Assembly: GCA_038093975.1 (NCBI GenBank)
Contig: JBBPTG010000001.1
Coordinates: 124,001-188,000 of the forward strand
From: Chalciporus piperatus
Taxonomy: Eukaryota > Basidiomycota > Agaricomycetes > Boletales > Boletaceae
DNA length: 64,000 nt
Reading direction: 5' to 3'
Under the pieces are notes generated by a model. It ran no database searches and was not told the DNA's origin. It saw nothing but the letters and a program-made list of their open reading frames with translations. Shown in pieces: positions 43,709 through 52,990 of this stretch (position 1 is the stretch's first letter; each line of letters opens with the position of its first letter). A program made the translations under genes and the position numbers.

Positions 43709-44874
43709 CTAGAGGGTTGCGCGATTAAAGCCAATTCTCCCACATTGCTGCAGTCTGACCGAAACACTGTGTCTCGTCAACTGCGGGCTAGCCTGCCCGC
43801 GGGGAGCATTGTCCATGCCAGGGGGTGGAGAGTTACGTCGCTGGAGGGTAGCGATCATGCCTTGTGCGGCGATGGCGCGGCCGGCACGCTGAGTCGGTTG
43901 GTTCAATGAACCTGGAGTGATGTTGATGACGGAAGGAGTGACCGGAGTCGTCAATTCTACCTTTGAGGGGTAAGACAATTCGGGGACATTTCCCTGGATG
44001 GGGCTGAGGTCGAACTTTTCGTCATTCACTGCGAGGGTTCGAATGGGAAATGGCTTGATCTGAACATCCACAGGCCCACATGAAGAGTCCGAAGCTTTCA
44101 GGAAGCTGGGCAGCCTGGAATGAGAGGTATCCCGCCTAGCTGTTGTAGTTGCCTTCATACGAGCTGTGATCTCGTCCAAGGAAGGAGCGCCCCGTCTCGC
44201 CTTCTTTGCCATAGTTGGAGGAAGCTTTGAACCTGCCATGGCTACGGTGGAAAGATCTGCTGTAATGGCTGGGATGTGCTCAACCCCGTTGTCACTTCCG
44301 AGGTCGATAGGCCAATCTATCCCCGTCGCAGACCCGAGCGCATGGAATGGAGACCCAAGCCCATTGACCGGATAAACGATCAACGGCGAGTCTAGGTGAC
44401 TCTGTGGTGCAAAGTCTGTGACGGAAGTCGGAAGCTCCTTGACTCTGGACAGGAAAAGCGCGCGCCGTTCCACTATTTCCAGAAAAAATGTCAGTCCTAA
44501 ACAACTTTTGGCGAGTGAGAGAGAAAGTTACCTTGTTTGAACCTCTGGTTCTTGAGCGCCAACTCCTTGCGTAGGTTAGGAGCCTTCTGCGTTTTCAGCG
44601 TAGCCCTTTGCTCACGCGACACCTTGAGAAGGGAGTCGAACTGCTCTCGACTGAGTCCCTTGCGAGGAGGACAGTTGGCGGGACGCAAAGGAGAGGGATG
44701 CCAGGGGGATGTGTTCCTTGAACAGGGTACCGTCAAGCGGTTCGCTCTGTAGCCATCATCGACTTCAATGTCTAGCGTTGTAGATGGGAAAGGAGAGTAG
44801 GGTTGTGTATAAGTCTTCTCCGGTGATGCTGGGGAGACGCATACGGAAGGGATAGGAGAGCTAATCAACAACAT
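43709..44874 (-). CDS. Unrecognised low-complexity protein, two exons
   Basis: The ATG at 44874 starts MLLISSPIPSVCVSPASPEK. The first exon ends with a basic helical stretch, GLSREQFDSLLKVSREQRAT followed by LKNQRFKQ, and one intron (about 44473-44532) joins to VERRALFLSRVKELPTSVTD. The second exon encodes PSLDEITARMKATTTARRD, a short helical motif, in an otherwise Ser/Pro/Thr-rich chain, with a stop at 43709. The two charged helices across the splice site look like a small conserved core and argue that this is a real gene. I do not recognise the family and assign no function. Confidence 0.6.
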
Positions 44875-45539
44875 AGTCTTGAGAGATCGAACGGACTGAA
44901 ACGAAGAAAAAAAAGCGACCTGCGCTTGGAAGAAGAAACGAAGAAACGAAAGAAGAGAAAGAATTAAAAGGGTTAGAAAAAATTAAAGCGAACGGCGAAC
45001 ACGTTGAGTTCGTTACCCAAACAACACTCACGCAGTAAGGTGAAGAAGGGAACAAGGTGCGTGAGCGGCCACGAGCCCTTAAGTACTTGGCTCGTTTATC
45101 CATGGCGCTCCACGGGCTGAGACATGATCGATTGATCACTCCGGGAATCAGGGTTGTCAGGGGTTGTCAACGTGCCGAGTGCGATGCAGATAGTATCGCT
45201 AATATTGGGTGGTATCACTTGGGTATCACACACAGTCACTGCCTAAACACAGCCGGGGCTGCATGTCTGGCAATGCGTGTCAATGCGTTCAATCAGTCAT
45301 TGCCGAGCGTCATCTATTAGACTGCATCAGTGGGATACGACTGATACTTACTGCTGCTGCGGGCCGCCGACGTTTTGACTTGTGTGATTAGTGTCCACAT
45401 CGCTTGCCTTGCGCGAGCCGAAATGCGTGTCGACTCCTTGATGATGTTTATTTGTTGACATGGTACACTGGTGTTACACGTTTTCAAAATGCCCACTACA
45501 TAGTACATACCAACTACCCACCTGACCACTTCAACCAAA
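44875..45539. other. Intergenic region
   Basis: About 665 bases upstream of the unrecognised gene and downstream of the short-chain dehydrogenase. The part at 44885-45000 is purine-rich on the plus strand (CT-rich on the coding strand of the unrecognised gene), a likely promoter/5' UTR tract. A GTCAAC/GTTGTCA-type and a GGTATCAC repeat occur near 45155-45230. No gene seen. Confidence 0.4.
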
Positions 45540-46603
45540 TTACTTTCTGGCAGAGTTCTGCTGGTCCTTGAGCCACTTCATGAACTCTTGCGTATCCTTA
45601 AGTTGTCCCCCTTCAAACTTCTTGAACGCGTCTAAAGTTGACCGCCCGATCAGGATCTGGACCTGGCCCTCTGTTTTAAGACCATCCATGGTCAACTTGG
45701 TGAAGTCATCTAATGACATCCAAAACTTTGACAGCATGTCACGGGTCCCCTGGTCTTCACGAAAGCGCCCTACGGTCATGTAGTTCCGACTCCACCAAGC
45801 TAAATTCAAAACGAAACCAAGGACAATCAAACGAATGATCAGTGTGTCGCTAAAATGATTGAACGATGCTTACGGAGGGAATATTTCTACGACGTGCACG
45901 TTCTTGTCTTTGACAAACTGAGACTGTGTAAGGCAGCTTTGGTTGCGCAATAATCCGGGACTAGGGGTGATGGGGTGATGGCGAGGCCGGATGTGATTGT
46001 ATATATGAATGCAGGACGGGATTTCTGAGAAAAGAATGAGCAACTGAATCTTTGGGAAACATTCAAAGCTTACACCGATTTTGAGCAAGTGGGGAAGGAA
46101 AAAGGTGATCATGCTGACGATGGAAGTATAGTTTGTGTTCAGCTCCTTCTCTAGGACTATCATGACCCCTCTCAATGAGAGTCACCAGGGGAAGGGGGAA
46201 TTGCGTACTTTCAAGATCGATCGTTTCAGGCTCGGTGAAATTGAAGTGATGTTGAACACCGCTAGAAAACATGACTGCGTCGAGCTGCATTGAAATTCTG
46301 GTTGGAAGTAAGGTGCAGGGTCTAAAGGGACAGGGAGCGAACCTCGGGGTAAGACTTCGCGATGGTTTCGATGGCAGATTTTAAAGCTGGACGTTCGAGG
46401 TTGACATCCAGCCTGACCGCCTTGAGCCTCCCCTCGCTGGCGGAGGAAGTCGCGATAAGATCATCGAGCCTTACCTGGCGGCGACCACACATGATGACTG
46501 TTGGCTTAGAAGGAAGGTCAAGGATGCTCAACGCGAGACGGCGACCGATGCCAGACGTCGAGCCGATGATGAGGATACACCTGCTGTCGAGGATTGAAGC
46601 CAT
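45540..46603 (-). pseudogene. Short-chain dehydrogenase/reductase, apparently damaged
   Basis: The start is the ATG at 46603 (MASILDSRCILIIGSTSGIG), with the NAD(P)-binding TSGIGRRLA motif. Exons follow with SSASEGRLKAVRLDVN, LDAVMFSSGVQHHFNF and LNTNYTSIVSMITFFLPHLL. The catalytic exon reads ITSGLAITPSPLVPDYCATK, with the YxxxK pair, and continues AALHSLSLS. There the frame fails: the expected next segment, KDKNVHVVEIFPPLVESELH, lies in another frame and about six usual residues are missing (45905-45925). A second break comes just after ELHD. A 19-nt segment, GTAGGGCGCTTTCGTGAAG on the minus strand (45755-45773), begins GT and ends AG; splicing it out would give HDHQGTRDMLSKFWM. The C-terminal exon then runs to the stop at 45540. 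Either the gene is a recent pseudogene, or the first lesion is a sequencing error and the second a micro-intron. Confidence 0.75.
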
Positions 46604-46796
46604 GTGTCGAGATTCAAACAAGATGACTCTGTGTAGTATGTACACCCGCTGTGTGTGACGTCAACGCTTGTATACTTTGACTGAGAACTTGCCTTTTGCG
46701 GAAATGTCCAATGGCTGACAGCGACAGCGACCACGTCCTCGTCCTCGTCAGAGTAAGGATTTCACTAGATCATATCGACACCCTCGAACACTCATC
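46604..46796. promoter_or_regulatory. Divergent promoter of the dehydrogenase and the TPR gene
   Basis: 193 bases between the two starts. A plus-strand ATG at about 46711 opens a short frame that is not joined to the TPR protein by a convincing splice; it may be an upstream ORF. Confidence 0.35.
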
Positions 46797-47673
46797 ATGG
46801 ATCTAAAGGAACGTCTAAGCAATGCTAATGAACTGAAGCTCAAAGGCAACGAACTATTCAAATCAAGCCAATGGAACGAAGCGCTAGTATCATACAGAAC
46901 GGCTCTCCATCAGTTGCCTCCCCGGAAGAAATCATCCGAGAGAGACACAGACCACGTTGATGACACTGAATCGCCTGCGCAACTCGAAGACGCGACATCT
47001 ATTGTGCCAGAGATCCCGAGTGAGCTCGACTCGGAATGCGCCACAGCCAGAGCAGTCCTGTATGCAAATATCGGCGCATGTCTGTCTAAGTTGGTGAGCT
47101 GAGTGTGTTCTTGACGAGTCGTGTTCATCCAAACAGACGAGCAGGAAGATCACAAAGGAGTCGTAGACGCATGCACCCAAGGTGAGTTCAGGTGTCCGTA
47201 ATGCCGAGCGGTAAATGGAACCGTAAACAGCGGTCCTCGATGATCCACACTATGTCAAGGCACTTCAACGAAGGGCAACATCAAACGAAAAAATCAATAC
47301 ATGGTCATCCCTCAGCAGTGCTCAAGAAGGTTGGTTTTCAAAACAATGCTGATGGCGGACGCCACAATGACGCTTCACCCAGATTACAAGCTGCTGGTTG
47401 ACTTGCTTCCCACCAACTCTCCAGAATCGGTCCAGATCAACAAGTCACTCCGACTGCTCGAGCCTCGTGTGCGGGCTGCCCAGGAAAGCGAGACGACCGA
47501 AATGATGGATAAATTGAAAGGACTCGGTAACACCATCCTCGGTATGTCTCTATTCGTTCAGCTCGATGGTTGAAGCCTGATGGTGTCTTCGAGGTAAATT
47601 TGGACTCTCCACCGACAATTTTAAGTTTGACCCCAATGGTCAAGGAGGCTACTCGATGAACTTCGTACGATAA
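46797..47673 (+). CDS. TPR protein of the TTC1 type
   Basis: The ATG at 46797 starts MDLKERLSNANELKLKGNEL, directly into the first TPR helix pair (FKSSQWNEALVSYRTALHQL). A charged insert is followed by CATARAVLYANIGACLSKL, then a short exon of Thr/Asp/Glu/Gln (TDEQEDHKGVVDACTQ), ALDDPHYVKALQRRATSNEK and, after a third intron, DYKLLVDLLPTNSPESVQIN, the third TPR. The tail has TTEMMDKLKGLGNTILG and, after a last intron, FGLSTDNFKFDPNGQGGYSM, the conserved C-terminal signature of TTC1, with a TAA at 47671-47673. TTC1 links G-alpha or Hsp90-type partners in animals; a fungal role is not established. It converges on IMP1, with 77 bases between stops. Confidence 0.88.
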
Positions 47674-47750
47674 TAGAAACGGAAGAGTCACGGACGCGCG
47701 CTGTGTACCATTTGATTGTTTGAGTAATAGTCTTTGCCACCAGCTTCCAA

Positions 47751-48438
47751 TTAATGCTCGTCGACGTATGTGCCATTGGGAGCAAAAACCTCGAACCTGC
47801 TGATGGGAAATATCTGCCCGGATTCATTGATGTGAATTCGAGGAAGTATTGAGCCAACATACCCTGGCAACGATTCTGCCTCTTATTAGACCCATCGAAA
47901 CTGGACCATAATCCCTAGAGTCGGTAGACCAAGCCGCATTGTCCCCTACGATCCATATGTGGCCTTGTGGAATAACAACATGTTCCGTCGAAGGAGCTTT
48001 CAGACCTGTTGGGTCGACACAGATCACGTCCCCGGGGAGACCGATTACCCTTTTACAAATGATTTTTTTCGGGTCCAAGGGTGATCTCAGAGAGATGACC
48101 TCTCCTCGAGTCAAACTGAAAGGTGCGCGCCGGTGTGAAATAATGCTCTCCATTGCCCATTCCCCGGAGGACTCGAATGTAGGGAGCATGGAAGGACCAT
48201 ATGTCTTTTGTCATATTGTCAAGGTCGAAGAGAGGCCGGAACATGGATGGCGCACCAGACAAGGGCTGCCAACGTTGTCTTTGACGAGATGGAGGAGGCA
48301 TGCGATGTTAACGGCCTGCGTTGGCAGTCAGCTAGGTTCAGGTGTCGCACTAGACAGACGAACATGAAGACTCCCTAGCGCGAAATACTTTAGAAACCTA
48401 GACGGGGTAACATGAGTGAGAAACGACAGAAGGGTCAT
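47751..48438 (-). CDS. IMP1: Mitochondrial inner-membrane peptidase subunit Imp1
   Basis: The ATG at 48438 gives a short amphipathic leader (MTLLSFLTHVTPSRFLKYFA) that joins over an intron to AVNIACLLHLVKDNVGSPC. A second intron (about 48191-48250) leads to GPSMLPTFESSGEWAMES, whose Ser is the catalytic nucleophile of the S26 family. KRVIGLPGDVICVD carries the catalytic Lys region, and IVGDNAAWSTDSRDYGPVSM is the third conserved box, of the IMP1 rather than IMP2 pattern. The last intron (about 47799-47863) leads to a short last exon, FEVFAPNGTYVDEH, and a TAA at 47751-47753. Imp1 removes sorting signals from proteins delivered to the mitochondrial intermembrane space, together with Imp2. Confidence 0.9.
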
Positions 48439-48647
48439 TGAGCGAGATGACAATGTTTCTCGGAGGAAATTGTTGCTTTCCGAAAATGGCAATCAGAAAG
48501 TAGGGACTCCGCGATCCTAGATCACTGGCACTTACTTCAAGTTGCTTAGATATCGCAGATCCATTGACGAAGACACGTAAAGGTTACCATCGCTTTGATC
48601 ATCACCATCTTGACCCCAAGCTCATTCAGTCTCTGAGTCTGTCCACC
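48439..48647. promoter_or_regulatory. Divergent promoter of IMP1 and the MYND protein
   Basis: 209 bases between two diverging starts of likely mitochondrial proteins. No TATA box seen. Confidence 0.4.
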
Positions 48648-50451
48648 ATGTCATTGAAAATACCCCTCCCAACAGCCTCGGACATCAACCGTCTCACCTA
48701 CCGAGGAGCGGCTAAACTCAAGGAAGAAATGACCCGCCCAGGCGGGCAGCCAGACAAGTTGGACTTTAGTGTCATGGCGACCTGCTTTCATTGCACTGGG
48801 TCTTTGCCAAAGGTTCTGAGCCTGTCGAGCGACTTCACGCTGCTTATTTGTTGCTGACCTGATCATGGACAGCCATTGTTATGTTCTGGATGCAGGTCCA
48901 CCGTCTACTGCTCTAAAAAAGTATGTGCAACCTAGCCTGGGATATTCATCGCTAACGGTCGTTGGTTCCACAGTGTCAAGTTGCAAATTGGAAAGTCGGG
49001 CAACTTGGCACGGATGGTCACAAGTCTCTCTGTGAAAAGAACAAGGTGGGTAAAGGCGATATCGAACGAATTTCTGTGTCGTCAACGATGTCCATTTTGT
49101 GTTACAGCGTCATATGCAGAGAGTGCCGCAGGTGCAGGCCATTCTCAAGCTCTTCCCGTGGGGAAAGCTTGAGTCGGACGGCATTTTCGCCGAACCATTC
49201 ATACGCGCATACTACGGTGTGTTAGGTGCTGAAGGCTTCGGATACTGGAGTGAAGCGGGCGGTACTTCTCCCCATCAGGACCAGCCGAAAATGAGGGGTC
49301 CCCGTTCGAACCCATTCCACGTTAATGCTGCTGAAGGGTATCAGGACGGATATCTACTTCTTCTCGATCAGCACCTCGACGAGAAGGCGGGGTGGAAGCT
49401 CGAAGATAGGCTTATCCCAAAACTTCACTTTGGATCCGTCAGCGAATCATTGATTGCATCTTCAGCCAACGTCGTTGACTGGAAATCGTGGCACCAATGG
49501 CGTGGCTTACCCCTCGAGTCTCCAGCCTCCCTTCTCATGCATTACCCTCTCACCGTATACCATCTGCTGGTCGACGTCTTAAAGGTCACTGGTCCAACTC
49601 GAAACTCTCCTACCAAGAGACAAAGACTCAATGTTCATTATCTCGGAGCGGAGGTCGAACTGAACATGCTTCCTCTGTGAGTTTATGACCGAGTACATGC
49701 TCTCAGGTTCTGAATTTCGAAACCTAGCTTCTCGGAGTTGGCGTTGTTATTACCATATACCGACATCAAGCTTACGTTCTTTGGATATGCTGTGCACAAT
49801 ATTGTGCGACAAGCAAGCAAGAAAAGCGTTGTCGCCAAGGCGAAACGAAACGAGCCGGTGTATACCTACAGGAGCCCGGCGTCTATGGGGGAGAGTACCA
49901 TAGCAATCTACCTTCACGGAGAACACGAGAACTGGGACCCACGTTTCGTCTCTGTCACTAACGACTTACCGGATGCCATCGTAGGCCTCAACGCGGGTCT
50001 GCTCAGCTACGAAGGATGGCCATCTGTTATACTCTTCTGCCACGTCGAGGACATGCCCTTCGGTGTCACAGAATACGCCGAACAATCCGCGGAGGTGCAA
50101 CGCGATTCATTTCCAAAAATCATCAATCACGCACTTCCAAGTCTGGCGCCACGGATGGGCACAGCCCAAATCGAGGAACTGGTGAGACCGCGCCAATACC
50201 CAATCGCCTTCAACCCATTCCAACGACCTGGTCAACGAACCGTCGGAATGACGCGCCTCCCTAATGTTCCCAACGGATTCACCATGAGGGTTGTGGGTAG
50301 GGACTCTGTGGACGAGGTTGAGAAGAAAGTGGGAATCTTGGCGGCGGATCCAGCTGTGGATGTATCTCATGTCGAGACCGCAGAGAAGCCAGAGCAAGTG
50401 CAGCAGCTGATTGACAAGACACGGGATATGTCTTTAAACGGCCTCGACTAG
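48648..50451 (+). CDS. MYND zinc-finger protein, Mss51-like
   Basis: The ATG at 48648 (MSLKIPLPTASDINRLTYRG) precedes an MYND zinc finger split over introns: CFHCTGSLP, KPLLCSGCRSTVYCSKK, CQVANWK and HKSLC together give the Cys/Cys/Cys/Cys/Cys/Cys/His/Cys pattern. The C-terminal domain, about 450 residues, has LKLFPWGKLESDGIFAEPFI, DGYLLLLDQHLDEKAGWKLE, VYHLLVDVLKVTGP and, after an intron, FSELALLLPYTDIKLTFFGY and DAIVGLNAGLLSYEGWPSVI. This matches the domain seen C-terminal of MYND in Mss51-type and zinc-finger MYND fungal proteins. Yeast Mss51 is a translational activator of mitochondrial COX1; here I infer only membership in the wider family. Stop at 50449-50451. Confidence 0.83.
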
Positions 50452-50583
50452 TTTTCACGAAGATTAAGCAGGGTTACTGTATCTTCTTGCACTTGCAAGC
50501 TTCATGCCTTGATGTGTTTAATTCGCCCTTAACAGGGATATCTGTAGTAAATGTGTCACAGACCGTGACCGGTACGAAAGCCA

Positions 50584-52087
50584 ATGTCTTCTTTCAAGCG
50601 GAGGGTTCCATCTAAACAGGTCGCTTTACCATCCGGAACTCGTGCATGTTCCATATCGACAGCTACCGTCTTGACCTCGTCTGGTATCCCGTCTCTCGAT
50701 GATATCTTAGGCGGGGGCTTGCCCCTCTCTTGCTCGCTTGCCATCCTCGCGCCAGATACACATTCTGCCTACGGAGAGTTGGTGCAAAAGTACTTTATCG
50801 CCCAAGGTATTGCATGCAGTCACAAAGTGTGCATCGTCCACGGCGATGCGCTTTCCGTTGCTAGAGAGTGCATGTGGATGCCGACATCGAGCTCAGGCAG
50901 CCCGATGCCAGCAACTCCCGTCGACGACGACGAAGCGGTTCAGAGTGAAGAGAAGATCAAGATTGCTTGGCGATACGAGCAGATGAATAAATTCCAGACG
51001 ACGGTGACTTCCAGTAACCAGTACGTGCTGGTCCTTAGATGACTGAGAACTTGGTGACCATTCATTTCAGATCGTCTACAGACCGTTACTGCGACACGTT
51101 TGATCTGACGAGTCGCATCCCCGCATCTGTCATCGACGATGCCCTTAGTTCCGAGCGACTCGTGCCGTTGGACTTGGCTGATGCCATATCCCCAGTGGAC
51201 GGTGTCGCGAAATCAATAAAGGATATCCTCTTGGCTGCTCCGTCATCGGAAGTTGTTCGACTCTGCATTGTGGATTTGGGGTCACCTGAGTGGGGGGAGC
51301 TGAGCCCAGCGGTATGATGGACATATTTCATACGAGAATCGAACTAATGCTATGCAGGATATTTTACATTTTTTGTACACCTTGCGCCGCCTGCTGCGTC
51401 AGTATCCTCAGGCCTGCGCATGTATTTCCTTCTCGCCGCACCTCTGTACAGATCTTTGGGCAGGACCCGGGTGGATCCAGAAGATTGGATGGATGACTGA
51501 CGCGACGATGTTGGTGTCGGGCTTTGGTGGTACGCGCGGATGTTCTCCTCATTGTCCATCTGATGGAACCCCCCGCAGCCAACCCGGCGTTAACTGCGCT
51601 TTTCCCTTCTCATCACGGATTAGTACAGATCCATAAATTGCCGGCACCGCATAGTATCATCCCCGCTAGCGACAAGCATTCCATTCTGCGTGGTCTGTCG
51701 TCTTCTGCAGCGGCGAACGTTGGCACGGGGGAGAATAATCTTGCATTCCGGTGCATGCGAAAGAGGTTGATTTTTGAGACGATGCACCTTGACTTGGAGG
51801 GCGGTGTGACAGAGAGACGGACGACTCCATCGTCGACTGCGATCAATGTGGATGCCGGATCGGTTCATATGCACGTCGCAGACAAAGGTGACCCATCACT
51901 CGCTACCATTGAAGTGGAGCTGGAGAAGACCTCCATCGATATCAAGAGTCGGCCATCCGAGGAAGTTAGGCCATCGCAGACTTTGATGTCAGACTCTGGT
52001 GTCGACGACAGCACTCCGCGAAAGCCAAAGAAGCCGAAGAAGAAAGTCGCTTTTCATTCGGACAAACCTGACTTGTATGATTTCTAG
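50584..52087 (+). CDS. ELP4: Elongator complex subunit Elp4
   Basis: The ATG at 50584 starts MSSFKRRVPSKQVALPSGTR. A RecA-like fold without true Walker A follows: GIPSLDDILGGGLPLSCSLA and AYGELVQKYFIAQGIA, then IAWRYEQMNKFQTTVTSSN. After an intron comes RYCDTFDLTSRIPASVIDD, and further exons hold VVRLCIVDLGSPEWGEL, FLYTLRRLLRQYPQACACIS and PGWIQKIGWMTDATMLVSGF. An intron of about 60 nt then joins ANPALTALFPSHHGLVQIHK, ENNLAFRCMRKRLIFETMHL and DLEGG. The end is a basic Lys/Pro tail, PRKPKKPKKKVAFHSDKPDL, with TAG at 52085-52087. Elp4 forms, with Elp5 and Elp6, the hexameric ring of Elongator, which modifies wobble uridines of tRNA. All conserved PAXNEB segments are in place. Confidence 0.9.
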
Positions 52088-52990
52088 AAGATGTAAATGT
52101 ATCTTTAATTCCGCTGGCATATCACTGATAGCCGAAATGTTACTCATGATGAGTTATCTTGGTGGAGGCCCGTCGTGTCTGAGGCTGGCAAGTCGCCTCT
52201 ACTACGTCGCCCATGATTCAAATCGAGCAAAAGGTAAAATCTGGGTCCAGTCAAGCTTTACTAATTGTTGGCTATGCTTTCGGCTGCTGAAAGAGTTATC
52301 GATTATCATCAGAGTTGTACGTTAAAAAGGATACTATGTTCATCTGGTCACGATGTACCATGCCCAGCTGACATGGTAAAAAAGATGGTAAACAGGCTAA
52401 AATGGGGAAATAGATATGTTTAGATCACCTATCATAGACATGGGAGTGGCACATTTAGCCTCGGAATTTGGGGGGAAGTCGAATGAGGGCACCCTCGAAA
52501 TTTTAGACTGGGAAACAGAGTGACAAGTTACACCCCGGGGGACGGAGAATGTCTTGGTAGAGTTCGATTCATGAACGCATGACCCACGGTTGAACATACA
52601 GGCAAGAAAAAACGACCCTGGGGTGGGTCACAATTAGCTTGTTGAGCGGGACCGATGGATCACGAGCGAAGAGTAAAAAACCAAATTTCCAGATCTGGGG
52701 AAGGCTAGCCTGGGAGCTGTTACAGTTCAATCAAATGTCTTGGGAAAGTTGAGAGTTTTTACATAAAGAATTGGCCAGCGCATAGTACATAACGTTTTGT
52801 GCGTTTTTTCGACCGAGGACGTTTGCTTGCCGTCAGTGCTTTCCTGCCTGTTGTTCTCGACCTGCTCGTGTTTAAATCGCGAGGACGGGATACGCGGACG
52901 GCCCGTTGCTCAGGACCACACCACTTGAACATTGACATTCGGATTTGACGGGACCATCAGGCAGGCACGCACACGCCTGTCGCAACGGCC
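52088..52990. other. Intergenic region upstream of the RhoGEF gene
   Basis: About 900 bases. A minus-strand frame at 52872-53078 and others have no support. T-rich stretches occur at 52760-52870, closest to the RhoGEF start; probably promoter and 5' UTR. Confidence 0.4.

Noticed and set aside
46711..46796. Extra first exon of the TPR gene (MADSDSDHV...)
   Set aside because: It would need a 16-nt intron to join the main frame; the ATG at 46797 starts directly at the first TPR helix.
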